From PLOWO2-12-38-17 sp963709355 (GTDB taxonomy: Bacteria > Planctomycetota > Brocadiia > Brocadiales > Brocadiaceae), in contig CAVPVY010000005.1 of assembly GCA_963709355.1 (NCBI GenBank), positions 496,001 through 560,000 of the forward strand: a DNA stretch of 64,000 nucleotides. The letters are read 5' to 3'. Each line of letters begins with the position of its first letter. Position 1 is the first letter of the stretch. Both the position numbers and the translations under genes were made by a program. Shown here one piece after another: positions 44,576-53,721 of the stretch. The notes under the pieces are model-generated. The model had not been told where the DNA came from, ran no database searches, and saw only the letters and a program-made list of their open reading frames with translations.

Positions 44576-44873
44576 AGTTCTTTATTTCGTTAACCTCAAG
44601 TAACCTTGAGGTGTGATAAACTGTAAGTATCTCTACTAAATCGCCTCTTATTCTATAAATTATTCTGTAATTACCAATAATTACTTCTCGGATTTCTTTA
44701 CGATTTAATTCTGGCACAACTCGTCCAGATTCAGGAAATAACTCTAAACGGTCCACTGCCTCAAAAACTTTTATTGTAACCATCCGTGCGTAATAGCTTG
44801 AATCCCTTGTAATAAAATTTGCTATGGCTTCAATATCTTCTAAAGATTGAGGAGACCATTTTATTTTAGCCAT
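44568..44873 (-). CDS. ParE/RelE-family toxin
   Basis: 101 residues. KIKWSPQSLEDIEAIANFI, the RLELFPESGRVVPEL block and EVIIGNYRIIYRIRGDLVEILTVYHTSRLL follow the ParE/RelE fold. It would act on gyrase or translation if free. Its start overlaps the end of the antitoxin gene by 13 bases. The pair is a cassette, ended by the long attC. Confidence 0.88.
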   Translation of the reverse strand: MAKIKWSPQSLEDIEAIANFITRDSSYYARMVTIKVFEAVDRLELFPESGRVVPELNRKEIREVIIGNYRIIYRIRGDLVEILTVYHTSRLLEVNEIKNLL

Positions 44874-45049
44874 TTTTTCATTTTCTCTTTTGCTTCCTCA
44901 TGAGAAATACATTCGCCTTCATCTGCCTGTTTAATGCCTTTTTCAATTTTTGCAAGTAAATATAATCTTTCCATGGCTTCTTCAACTGAAGTCTTCTCTG
45001 GTAAGTCACGTAAACTGTTTATTATCTTTTTCTTATCTAAAGCAAACAT
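44861..45049 (-). CDS. Antitoxin of ParE/RelE pair
   Basis: 62 residues, acidic and helical (EKTSVEEAMERLYLLAKIEK, then ISHEEAKEKMKKWL), typical of short antitoxins paired with ParE/RelE toxins. It precedes and overlaps the toxin gene. A ribosome site GGAGG lies just before the ATG. Confidence 0.8.
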   Translation of the reverse strand: MFALDKKKIINSLRDLPEKTSVEEAMERLYLLAKIEKGIKQADEGECISHEEAKEKMKKWLK

Positions 45050-45333
45050 TTTCGCACCTCCTCTTTTTAATTTTTGTTATAATATTTGTTTTTTGTCTTT
45101 ATTCTATAGTATGACATAGTGGGTTTCAAACTAAAATCGGCAGAATTATGTTGAATACATGGAGCTATTTTGTAATAGTTCATTACAGTGGCGCAGAGAA
45201 CATGGGGAAATGAGGGGAAAGGGCGGGGTTGTACTTTTTTATCTCTTTTCCCTTGTCTTAACCTTTGCAAACTCTTGACAAATCTGTTTCAATTCTTTAA
45301 TAATTCTAAAAAGATTTTAAATGCTTAATTGTT

Positions 45334-47832
45334 GTGATGTCACACATTCATCTACATCCAAATAAGCCAGAATTACTGTCCCCAGCCGGCAATATGGAAT
45401 GTTTCTTTGCCGCCGTTGAAAACGGCGCCGATGCTGTTTATCTTGGCTTAAAGGATTTCAGCGCACGTGCCGGCGCGGATAATTTTACCATTGATGAAGT
45501 AAGCAAGGCGATTGCTTATGCGCATAAGCGGTCTGTCAAAGTTTATATTGCCATTAATACCCTGATTAAAACCAGTGAAATAGGACAGGTTGTGGATTGT
45601 CTGATTGCGCTGGAAGAGTTACAGCCAGACGCCCTAATAATTCAGGATTTGGGGCTTCTTTACTTAATCCAATCTAGATTTCCACGGTTTAATCTTCACG
45701 CCAGTACACAGATGACCATTCACAATCTCGCCGGGGTTAAACAGCTCGAAAGAATGGGGTTTAAACGCGTTGTCCTTGCAAGGGAGTTGTCAATTGAAGA
45801 AATTAACAACATTTTAGGAAACACCTCTATTGAGATAGAAGTATTTGTTCATGGCGCCTTATGCTACTCGTATTCCGGCTTGTGCTTCTTTAGCAGCATG
45901 ACTGGCGGCAGGAGCGGGAACCGCGGCATGTGTGCCCAGCCTTGCAGGATGTATTACAAATCTCAAAATGGAAGCAATGGGTATCTTTTTTCAATGAAAG
46001 ACCTCTCCACGATCTCCAGAATAAATGAATTGATGGAAGCAGGGGTCCGTTCGTTTAAAATTGAGGGTCGTATGAAATCACCCGAATACGTGGCGGTAGT
46101 AACACACGCCTACAGGCAGGCAATTGATGGCAATCTGGCAAATCTGGATGATACTATTCATCAATTAAAAACAGTATTTAGCCGGGAGACAGTGAATTCA
46201 TATCTTTTTCCGAAAAATAGTTACGGTGATGTAAAGAAGTTGAGCAACGGTCAGTTTAAGACCTCTGATATGATTAATTCTTCGTACCCTTCGAATATCG
46301 GGTCATATGCAGGAGAGATAATTAAATCAGAGAAAGGTTATATTGTTATAAGGGCGGATGTCGAAATCGGCGTGAGGGATTTACTGCAGATATTTGAAGA
46401 CACAAATGCAGAGCCAGAATTGCTGTACGTTAAGAGTATTCAGCGTAATGGAAGGCGGGTGTTTGATATTAATGCGGGCGATACAGCCAGTATTCCTTCT
46501 GAAAAACAATATGTACGCGGCGCAAAACTGTATTTGCTTTCGTCTCAAAAGATGAAAGAGGTGTATGCCTCAAAGATTCCAGGAAAATTAGCAGCTTGTA
46601 AAATTCCAATGAGAATTGAGATTCAGATAAATCAGGATGGGATTGATGTAAAGGGGTTTGCAAGAGATGTTTCTCTCGTGAAAAATTATAAAATCAGACT
46701 TGAAAAGGGGGTTAAGCGGGTAACTCAGGAAGAGAATATAAAAAATTGTTTTTCACGGCTGGGTGATACGCCATTTGAGTTACTGGAAATTCAGATAAAT
46801 ATCTCTGATAAGTTGTTTCTGCCACTGAGTGTGTTAAATGATATTCGAAGGGACTTCTCCAAGGATTTAGCCATAGAGTTGCAGAAGAATAAAGAACGCA
46901 GGTCAGAAGATGTGAAAAATTGGGTAAAGGAAAAGTTTGCAGAATTCAGACAATCCAAGATCATGTTGTCAGAAAGAGATATTTCTGAAAATGACATAAA
47001 ATTGTCTATTAAGATTGACAGGCTTCAATATTTGAAATACATCCCGATGGAGAATATTCATAGAATTTATGTGGCATTGAGAGAACCGAGTAATTTTGTA
47101 TGGGAATTTGAGAAAGGTTTTGAAGAAGGTTTTGATTTGGATGCTGATAATGAGTCCACTCTTAGAAAAAGACTAGTAATCTCACTGCCACTTATTATGC
47201 GGGATAGCGGCTTTGAATGTGTAAATTACGACCAGTTTAGAGAAATTGTAAGTGAATTAATTTCGCTTGGTTTCAGGCAATTTCAGGTTTCAAACCCGGG
47301 CGGTATGGGTTTATTTGATGGGAAGGATGTGTCGCTGTATGCCGATTATTCGTTTTATTGTCTAAATCCGCTTGCCATGATCAGACTCAGGGAACTGGGG
47401 TTATGTAAATACACGCTTTCGCCAGAAGACGATAAGGTTAATTTACAAACATTATTTAACGATGATGCGGATGTAATTATTTATAAGGATACACCGCTCT
47501 TTACTTCTGAGACGTGCATCTGGGCAAATATGAAAAGTGCATGTTCTGGAAAGAAGCGATGCGGTTTTAAAGAACAAATAATAGAAAATGAATATGGTGA
47601 TAAATTTATTGCCTTGAATGACGACTGTAGGACGGTGGTTATTAATGAGAAGCCATTTTCTATTATTCAGTTTATCCCAAAACTTCTGGAGGCAGGACAG
47701 AGAAATTTCAGGGTTGATTTATGTTGCAGGGATTATACGCCTGAAACGATACATGACATATTCTCCAAAATTCTAAATAGAAGCAAGGTGAAAAATTCAA
47801 TGATTGGGAATTTTGAAAGGGGTTTATTGTAG
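45334..47832 (+). CDS. U32-family peptidase-like protein
   Basis: 832 residues, the long form. The N-terminus has KPELLSPAGNMECFFAAVENGADAVYLGLKDF, then TQMTIHNLAGVKQLERMGFKRVVLARELSI and the U32 Cys site VHGALCYSYSGLCFFSSMTGGRSGNRGMCAQPCRMYY. SFKIEGRMKSPEYVAVVTHAYR follows, and a DUF3656-like region fills the C-terminus. Family members such as RlhA and TrhP are tRNA or rRNA hydroxylation factors. Start is GTG 45334 or ATG 45337, without a clear ribosome site. It sits between two blocks of integron cassettes, on the opposite strand, and has the host-like composition. Confidence 0.88.
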   Translation: MMSHIHLHPNKPELLSPAGNMECFFAAVENGADAVYLGLKDFSARAGADNFTIDEVSKAIAYAHKRSVKVYIAINTLIKTSEIGQVVDCLIALEELQPDALIIQDLGLLYLIQSRFPRFNLHASTQMTIHNLAGVKQLERMGFKRVVLARELSIEEINNILGNTSIEIEVFVHGALCYSYSGLCFFSSMTGGRSGNRGMCAQPCRMYYKSQNGSNGYLFSMKDLSTISRINELMEAGVRSFKIEGRMKSPEYVAVVTHAYRQAIDGNLANLDDTIHQLKTVFSRETVNSYLFPKNSYGDVKKLSNGQFKTSDMINSSYPSNIGSYAGEIIKSEKGYIVIRADVEIGVRDLLQIFEDTNAEPELLYVKSIQRNGRRVFDINAGDTASIPSEKQYVRGAKLYLLSSQKMKEVYASKIPGKLAACKIPMRIEIQINQDGIDVKGFARDVSLVKNYKIRLEKGVKRVTQEENIKNCFSRLGDTPFELLEIQINISDKLFLPLSVLNDIRRDFSKDLAIELQKNKERRSEDVKNWVKEKFAEFRQSKIMLSERDISENDIKLSIKIDRLQYLKYIPMENIHRIYVALREPSNFVWEFEKGFEEGFDLDADNESTLRKRLVISLPLIMRDSGFECVNYDQFREIVSELISLGFRQFQVSNPGGMGLFDGKDVSLYADYSFYCLNPLAMIRLRELGLCKYTLSPEDDKVNLQTLFNDDADVIIYKDTPLFTSETCIWANMKSACSGKKRCGFKEQIIENEYGDKFIALNDDCRTVVINEKPFSIIQFIPKLLEAGQRNFRVDLCCRDYTPETIHDIFSKILNRSKVKNSMIGNFERGLL

Positions 47833-48029
47833 CATTCAAGCCTTAAAAGCAACCATAGATTTCGCAGATTACACAGACCTTTTTGTTTCTTCTGTTTTAG
47901 GCTCGTGAGGCACTGTCAGACGAAAGGGACAGAAACAGACACGTCCTCATGAAAATGGGAATAGACCAAACCTAAACCAATACGCCAGTTCCCTACTCTA
48001 TCCACCCCACAATTGACCCTAATTGACAA

Positions 48030-48144
48030 CCCTAACTTCCGCGCGGCAATTCGAGCAATACATTTGGACGACCTCCCCGGTTTGAGTTACTTAATGTTTG
48101 AATTAAGCCGCGCCGAAGGCGTCGGCTTGAATGATTGGTTAGGC
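48030..48144 (-). other. Probable attC after DUF1003 cassette
   Basis: On the reverse strand GCCTAAC (48144-48138) starts the site just past the DUF1003 stop and GTTAGGG (48036-48030) ends it. CAATCATTCAAGC pairs loosely with GCTCGAATTG. A GC-rich hairpin (48105-48128) lies in the loop. Less sure than the site at 48868. Confidence 0.5.
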
Positions 48145-48145
48145 G

Positions 48146-48850
48146 TCACTTCTTGGCGCCCAAGTCCGACAGTAATTCGAGTTGGAGCTCTTGTATTTGC
48201 ACAAGGCGTTCCCACTGGTGCGAAAGAAGATGATCAACCTTTTCATGTAGGTGTCGAATCTCCAGTTCAGCCTTGAGGTTTACCTGATAGTCGTGCTGCG
48301 ACCGAATTCGATCTTTTGCTTCCTGGCGATTTTGACTCATCATTATGACTGGTGCTTGGATTGCGGCAATACAGGAGAGAATGAGGTTAAGGAATATAAA
48401 AGGGTACGGATCGGGCGGACGTTGTACCAGCACGAACGAGTTCGCCCCAACCCAGATGAAGAGGAACACGCCGAAGCAGATAAGAAACGTCCAGCTGCCA
48501 CCGAAAGTGGCGATTTTGTCTGCTAGACGTTCGCCGAAGGACCACTTCTGCTCGAACTCGGCCTCAATGTTCGACGAGAGAAGTTCGTGTTCCCGAAGGC
48601 TGCGCACGACCTCGTGCTCAAGGGAGGACAGCTCACCCCTTTCGGATTCGAGTAAGGAACGAACGTATTTCCCTCGAATCTGGGTAAGGTCTGCTCTGCA
48701 AATATACTTTTCCGACGACCAATCCGGAAAGGTTTTCAGGATTTCATCCGCTATCTCCTTGCGGACTATTTCGCCAGAAACAATGTTGTGCGCGTGGAAC
48801 GACTTGCCACAAATGGCGCAAGTTCTAAGGGCAGTATTTTTGAATGTCAT
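48146..48850 (-). CDS. DUF1003 integral membrane protein (cassette)
   Basis: 234 residues. The N-terminus has a CxxC knuckle (CAICGKSFHAHNI). The core ERLADKIATFGGSWTFLICFG, then FIWVGANSFV, YPFIFLNLILSCIAAIQAP and VIMMSQNRQEAKDR is DUF1003, with two membrane helices (about 125-145 and 155-178), followed by a coiled helix. Function unknown. It is GC-rich against the host background, flanked by attC sites, and read in the same direction as intI. Confidence 0.85.
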   Translation of the reverse strand: MTFKNTALRTCAICGKSFHAHNIVSGEIVRKEIADEILKTFPDWSSEKYICRADLTQIRGKYVRSLLESERGELSSLEHEVVRSLREHELLSSNIEAEFEQKWSFGERLADKIATFGGSWTFLICFGVFLFIWVGANSFVLVQRPPDPYPFIFLNLILSCIAAIQAPVIMMSQNRQEAKDRIRSQHDYQVNLKAELEIRHLHEKVDHLLSHQWERLVQIQELQLELLSDLGAKK

Positions 48851-48867
48851 TTAGACAACGTCCTCCT

Positions 48868-48951
48868 ACGTAACACCCGCGTTCAGCGGCGGTGAGCGTC
48901 AGCGAACGAACCGGCGGAGCCGGCGTCCGCTGGAACGCGTGGTTAGAGCGC
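48868..48951 (-). other. Integron attC site
   Basis: On the reverse strand R'' is GCGCTCTAAC (48951-48942), the exact complement of the first bases of this cassette (GTTAGAGCGC, 49670-49661), and the match runs to 12 bases. CGCGTTCCAGCGG pairs with CCGCTGAACGCG, with unpaired bases on one side. A GC-rich stem tops it. The right end is GTTACGT. The stop codon of the cassette gene lies in R''. Confidence 0.85.
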
Positions 48952-49647
48952 ACTTGGTAACTCCACTTCAACGTACCGAGTGTTGCCCTTGCACCAGCCA
49001 AGAATAAATCGAGGCGCGCGAAGTGCCGGAACGTCGTTAAGGTCGGCACTCAGCGATGTGCAGTTCAGTGCCTGGCAAAACGCCGTGAAGTCATCGCGCC
49101 ATGCGGAAGTTGGGCTAAACGAGTGGACGAGCATTACCGCGATCGGCGCATGGAATGCCCTCGCGGTGAGGAGCACTGAGACAGACCGATGAAGTAGCTG
49201 GTACCGAATGGAATCCGGGAATGGGTGATTGCAACCCAGTTCGGACTCTAGGTAGGCGATGCGGCGGAGCTGGTCGGCGGTGGCCTTGGCCTTCTTTTCG
49301 CCCAAAGTCGGACCGAATGTTTCATCAACTTTGGCCTCAACGCCGAGCACGACCAAATTGCGGGGATTCCGTGCAAGCGCAAGCACATCGGTTTGTGATG
49401 CGGTTTCGCCTCCGGGCAGCGCTACCTCCCACTCTGGAATAGCGACCAGCAACTCAAGGTCTGCTAGATCCGGGTCGGCTGCGTTATTGAGAACAGCAAC
49501 TACCTCAGTTGGAAGAGCCGGGTCCGCGTCCTCCCAGCAGGCTGCTGCGGACATGGCAGAACGACCCTTTTTCCAGTGCAGCTTCGGCTTCCCAAGCAGG
49601 CGTTGCCAGTCGGTGCCACTCTGAGTGGGGACAAAGATTCGCTTCAC
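48943..49647 (-). CDS. Cassette protein with PD-(D/E)XK-like core
   Basis: 234 residues. ELLVAIPEWEVALPGG, then TDVLALARNPRNLVVLGVEAKVDETFG has the D ... E-A-K order of a PD-(D/E)XK nuclease core. A helical middle (KAKATADQLRRIAYLESELG) and a strand-rich end follow. It is the first cassette after intI and is markedly GC-rich. No clear promoter is seen apart from read-through from intI. Confidence 0.6.
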   Translation of the reverse strand: MKRIFVPTQSGTDWQRLLGKPKLHWKKGRSAMSAAACWEDADPALPTEVVAVLNNAADPDLADLELLVAIPEWEVALPGGETASQTDVLALARNPRNLVVLGVEAKVDETFGPTLGEKKAKATADQLRRIAYLESELGCNHPFPDSIRYQLLHRSVSVLLTARAFHAPIAVMLVHSFSPTSAWRDDFTAFCQALNCTSLSADLNDVPALRAPRFILGWCKGNTRYVEVELPSAL

Positions 49648-49660
49648 GATGGCTCCCTGT

Positions 49661-49670
49661 GCGCTCTAAC
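49661..49670 (-). other. Cassette insertion junction (attI-like)
   Basis: The reverse strand reads GTTAGAGCGC, with the G^TTA crossover point at 49670/49669. It sits 90 bases after the intI stop and before the first cassette gene, where attI is expected when intI has the inverted orientation. Confidence 0.6.
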
Positions 49671-49759
49671 AATAATTAGACTGGTCATTATAACCGCCCC
49701 CGGCACGCTGGGCTGTCAGTCTATTACGCCGGTATTTTGGATATAAAAATCTCATTATC

Positions 49760-49954
49760 TCATTTACCTCCTTTATGTTGCGCAGAATTGTTATGAAAAG
49801 CAGGTGTCTTAGACTGATCAGTATAAGACACCGCTTTTGGTTCATCAATTGGACTTCGCACTCCTTTTGGACCGTAATTCAGCACATGCGTGTAAATCAT
49901 AGTAGTTTTAATATCCTTAGTGTCCCAGCAATTCTTGAATAGTCCTAATGTCAT
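49760..49954 (-). pseudogene. Integron integrase, C-terminal part out of frame
   Basis: This frame carries on where the integrase ORF stops: KDIKTTMIYTHVLN holds the catalytic Tyr, then GPKGVRSPIDEP, the usual end of IntI. One T too many (complement of base 49919) makes TAA just after ELLGH. Removing it joins both parts into a protein of about 382 residues. Confidence 0.8.
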
Positions 49955-50909
49955 AACCTGATTCCAAAAGATGGGTGGCGAAAGAATGGCGAAAGGTGTG
50001 ACAACTTGCTCTTTTAGTAATTCCGGATGATGTTACAGCCTCTTTGACAGTTCGTTGCATAATGGATTCATCCATGTGATGCCGGCCTTCTTCGGTGGTT
50101 TTCGTGTTCTTCCACCTGTTCTCCTGCGGGAAGACCCATTGCCAGCGCCAATCGGCGGGCGCGTTGGGATACTTGCGATCCAAAGCGTCGGGCATTTGCA
50201 CCCGTCCCCAGCCTTCGGCAAGGTCTTTCTCATGGACCGCCTTGACCTTTCGCAGATGGTCTTGAAGCGGTTTCTTAAGCAATTCAGGGAGCATCGTTAT
50301 CCGGTCTTTCGCTCCTTTGCCGTCGCGGACAAGGATTTCATTGTGGGCAAAGTCAATGTCCTGAACGCGCAAATCAAGACACTCCATCAAACGTAACCCC
50401 GCGCCGTACAAAAGCGAGGCCATGAGCCACTTGTCGCCCGTCAAGTTCGCAAGAACGGCTTTCACTTCATCGCGGGTCATAACCACTGGTAGGTGTGTTG
50501 GCTTGCGGGCACGGATGACATGGCCGAGATCGCCAACTTCACGACCAATTACGTGGCGATAGAGGAACAGCAAGGCTGAAAGCGCCTGGTTCTGCGTGGA
50601 GGCGCTCACCTTTTCCTTCACGGCGAGATGGGTCAGGAAGGTGTTGATTTCCGGCTCAGCCATTTCCGCAGGGTGACGAACCTTATGGAAGAAGATGAAC
50701 CGCTTGACCCAATGAAAATAGGTCTCCTCTGTGCGGCGGCTGTAATGACGAGAGAGAAGGGCTTCACGAAGACGGTCCATGAGTTTCGGTTTCTTGTCAG
50801 TTTCCGATGTGTCTGATGGACGCTTGCTGGTCATGTTCGAACTTATTGTTACGGAACGAGCTTCCTGCATGGTCTCCCCACATAGGCAAAGGAAATCAGA
50901 GATTATCAT
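49917..50909 (-). pseudogene. intI: Integron integrase IntI, frameshifted before catalytic Tyr
   Basis: 330 residues before a premature TAA. The tyrosine-recombinase fold is clear: an N-terminal SAM-like core-binding domain (HYSRRTEETYFHWVKRFIFFH, SASTQNQALSALLFLYRHVI), the first Arg in YGAGLRLMECLDLRVQDID, and HTFRHSFATHLLESGYDIRT with the H-x-x-R pair. The IntI-specific insert DRKYPNAPADWRWQWVFPQ between patches II and III identifies it as an integron integrase and not XerC/D. The frame breaks right after ELLGH, so the Tyr is lost. It is transcribed towards and with its cassettes (inverted integron), as known from Treponema denticola and some planctomycetes. Confidence 0.92.
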
Positions 50910-51376
50910 TTACCGTTTTGCAATGTCAAGGTTCTTTAAATGTGATGATAATACAAAAATGAAGAAGAATGCAAGCTTTTTTGGTTTTTTCTGGGGAAAG
51001 AACGGGGGCGAATCTTTCCAGGTTGTCCGAGAATAGGTGTTTTAGCAAATTCTTGTGTCATGGTTTGTGCTAATTCTGTGCAAAAATCAATCTAAAAGGG
51101 TATAAATAATAGAATCGAACAGAATAGGCATAATGCCAATAAATCCTTAATTTTAAGGTAAAACAGGAACCCAGTCCAATATCAAGGACTTAAGAATTAT
51201 TGTTATTTCACCTTTTTAACCTGAAACAATAATTTAGCCTCGAAAATAGTTTCGGTTTTCTATGAACGCCGGAAGTAAATTATGATTAATTATGTCTTAT
51301 AAAAAATGTGGGTTCAAGTTGCAAACCTTGAACTCGCAAAAAGTCTTTCTCAGCGGCCGCTGTGTTTGTTATTTCT
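50910..51376. other. Intergenic upstream of intI
   Basis: About 470 AT-rich bases between intI and the PfkB kinase gene, both read on the reverse strand. It presumably holds the intI promoter; no SOS box could be named with confidence. Nothing else recognised. Confidence 0.4.
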
Positions 51377-52330
51377 TTAAAAAGCCTTTTTCCCAAAAAC
51401 TGACTCAAAGCGTTTATTGAATGTTTCATGGGTAAAATGAAAATTTTGAGGGCCGTAGACTTCCACACAATAGGCAGCGCAAACGGCCCCTATTTTTGCC
51501 GCATGGACAATGTCGTTTTTCGATGTAGCGAGTCCCTTGATTAAGCCCGCCCTGTATGCATCGCCAGCACCAGTGGGATCGCTTACCTGATTTACTTTAG
51601 CAACAGGTATCTCAAATGTTTTTGTTTTTTTGTTTTCCTTTTGCATGATTGTAGAGCCGAATTCCCCTTTGGTTGCGATCAGTATCTCTGTCTGACCCAG
51701 AATGTCGTCAATTGTCATAGAGGTTTTTTCCTGAGTTAACTGCAATTCATAGTCGTTACAGATGAATATTTTTGACCCGTGTATCAACTCTGTTAAAAGC
51801 TCTTTAGTCCAGGCTGGAAGGGATTGCCCTGGGTCAAAGATATAATCAATCCTATTCTTTTTGTAAATATTTGAGAAATTAACCATGTCTCCTAAATTCC
51901 CAGGTGCAACGATTGCAAGGGCTTTTTCGCATGCTACAGAATCGAAATCGAAATTGGAGTTGAATTTCATTGCGCCAGGATTAAACGCCGTTATCTGGTT
52001 ATCTGACTGGTCGGTTGTTATATATGCGCCTGCAGTTAGCTCTTCATCTATGACCTTGATATGTTTTGTGGTAATCTTATTCTTGGTTAACCAGTTTCTA
52101 TATGGCTCAAAATCACGACCGGCCGTGGCTAGTATGGTTGGGCTTTCACCTAGCAGGGAAAGGGCATAGGCAATGTTACCCGCGGTGCCTCCAAAATTTT
52201 CCGTTAAACCGTTTATCATAAAACATACATTAAGCATGTGTATCTTATCGGGGAGTATATGGTCGGAAAATTTTCCAGGAAAGTCCATAATCCTGTCATA
52301 AGCGAGCGAGCCAGAAACAAGAATATTCAT
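51377..52330 (-). CDS. PfkB-family carbohydrate or nucleoside kinase
   Basis: 317 residues, ribokinase fold. NILVSGSLAYDRIMDFPGKF at the start, NFGGTAGNIAYALSLLGESP for the substrate loop, and DPTGAGDAYRAGLIKGL with the catalytic Asp near residue 257. The start and TENFGGTAGNIAY resemble bacterial adenosine kinase-like members. The substrate is not certain. Confidence 0.88.
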   Translation of the reverse strand: MNILVSGSLAYDRIMDFPGKFSDHILPDKIHMLNVCFMINGLTENFGGTAGNIAYALSLLGESPTILATAGRDFEPYRNWLTKNKITTKHIKVIDEELTAGAYITTDQSDNQITAFNPGAMKFNSNFDFDSVACEKALAIVAPGNLGDMVNFSNIYKKNRIDYIFDPGQSLPAWTKELLTELIHGSKIFICNDYELQLTQEKTSMTIDDILGQTEILIATKGEFGSTIMQKENKKTKTFEIPVAKVNQVSDPTGAGDAYRAGLIKGLATSKNDIVHAAKIGAVCAAYCVEVYGPQNFHFTHETFNKRFESVFGKKAF

Positions 52331-52359
52331 TTTATCTCCTTAATTAATTTAATTTTAAC

Positions 52360-52500
52360 TGTTCAGCTCACCGCAAAGACGCAAAGTTCGCAGAGGTTGT
52401 AATAAGGGAAAAGGTAACAGTTCACCCCCTTCCCAACTAGGGCGGGGAATAATCATTTCTCTGCGTTCTCTGTGACCTCTGTGGTGAACTATTACAACTA
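52360..52500. repeat. Dispersed intergenic repeat
   Basis: Two imperfect inverted copies of a phrase of the form 'CTCACCGCAAAGACGCAAAG' (52368-52387) and 'GGTGAACTATTAC' (52482-52494). A related copy, CTTTGCGGTGAACTATTAC, lies at 13030-13048. These look like a noncoding repeat family of this genome. Confidence 0.45.
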
Positions 52501-52522
52501 TTGTTTACTACAATTTTCTCTT

Positions 52523-53422
52523 TTATATTAAAGACTTAGCACAGCGAAAGCCGATGGTGTCATTTTTGTATGTAGGTTCATCATAATCGCGGTTTGAACA
52601 GCGTATGTGCACAATGCCAGAGCCATTCCACGAACCGCCCCGCAGTACCTTACAACCACTCAGTGACCCGCCTGTTGGAGAAGGTTTTAATTCGTAAATG
52701 GAAATACCTATCTCTTCAGGTCTCCAGAAGCCCGGATTTTCCTCAGCCACGTTTGGACCCAGCGGGTCTTTATTTGGCGCATGTTGATAATATTTACTAT
52801 CGTACCAGTCTGCTGTCCATTCCCATACATTTCCTGCCATGTCAAAGCATCCGTAAACGCTCCGACCCTGCGGATATTTAGTAACAGGAGTTGTTTTTTT
52901 GATTTTTGCCTCAGCGCAGTTCAGTCTTGTTTTGTCAAATTCATTACCCCATGGATAAATCCTGCCGTCTGTGCCACGGGCAGCCTTTTCCCATTCTGCC
53001 TCAATAGGAAGCCTTTTGCCCGACCATTTTGCAAATGCCTCTGCCTCATGCCACGAGATATTTACTGTCGGACAGTCTGGTTCTCCATTCAGAACATCAT
53101 CCAGTTCATTGTTCTCGAGTGGATTTGATTCCGTAATGTAATTCCAGCCAGCATCTGACCAGTATTCCTGCTGTGTGTAACCCCCTGATTCAATAAATTT
53201 TTTGTATTTGGCATTGGTGACGGGGTATTTGTCAATATAGTATGCGTTGAGATAAACCTCTCGCTGGGGGATTTCATTATTCAGTCGTTCAATCTCAATA
53301 TGCTGGTCGAGCGCTAATAAGTTCTCGATGTCCTGCTTCGTGCTTCCCATCAGGAAAGCGCCTTCTGGGATAAGTATCATGTCTTCCGGGGAATTCTGAT
53401 TTCCTTTAAGAATTTTAATCAT
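52523..53422 (-). CDS. Formylglycine-generating enzyme-like (SUMF1) protein
   Basis: 299 residues. MILIPEGAFLMGSTKQDIEN, then NAYYIDKYPVTNAKYKKFIE, VNISWHEAEAFAKWSGKRLPIEAEWEKAARG, MAGNVWEWTADWYD, and CKVLRGGSWNGSGIVHIRCSNRDY are the FGE-sulfatase blocks. Family members oxidise a Cys of a sulfatase to formylglycine or have other oxidative roles, and many bacterial ones are only sensors or cofactors. No signal peptide is seen. No sulfatase gene lies nearby. Confidence 0.88.
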   Translation of the reverse strand: MIKILKGNQNSPEDMILIPEGAFLMGSTKQDIENLLALDQHIEIERLNNEIPQREVYLNAYYIDKYPVTNAKYKKFIESGGYTQQEYWSDAGWNYITESNPLENNELDDVLNGEPDCPTVNISWHEAEAFAKWSGKRLPIEAEWEKAARGTDGRIYPWGNEFDKTRLNCAEAKIKKTTPVTKYPQGRSVYGCFDMAGNVWEWTADWYDSKYYQHAPNKDPLGPNVAEENPGFWRPEEIGISIYELKPSPTGGSLSGCKVLRGGSWNGSGIVHIRCSNRDYDEPTYKNDTIGFRCAKSLI

Positions 53423-53721
53423 AATTCAGAAGTTTATCACTGGATATTTGAATGTCAAAAGTTTTTTATAATTATCAAGGTATTTCGGGTATAATATAAG
53501 GGTGTTTATTGCGTTAAGAGTGTACAAGGAAAATTAAATAAGGAATCTGAAATCGGACGTGGATGAACACAAATTTACACAGAAGTCTGTGTCCCAATAC
53601 TTAGTATGACAGTCGAAGTCGGAGATTCCTTCCAGCCGCCCAGCATTGAGGTTCCTAAACTCGTAGGGGAAAACCTTGAACCCGCCCTCAGGCTCATATT
53701 TGCAGCAGGAGGGGGTTATGA
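53423..53721. other. Intergenic, no gene recognised
   Basis: About 300 bases between the FGE gene start and a repeat-protein remnant. It carries a 'ACACAAATTTACACAGAAG' type repeat at about 53568-53586. Confidence 0.4.

Noticed and set aside
48251..48854. Forward open frames over the DUF1003 gene
   Set aside because: They are GC-rich shadows. The reverse strand encodes a clear DUF1003 protein.
49259..49624. Forward open frame over the first integron cassette
   Set aside because: It is a shadow in GC-rich DNA, while the reverse strand gives a coherent alpha/beta protein that ends inside the attC.
49917..50909. XerC/XerD-type recombinase or phage integrase
   Set aside because: The insert with WRWQWVFP between catalytic patches is specific to integron integrases, and cassettes with attC follow.
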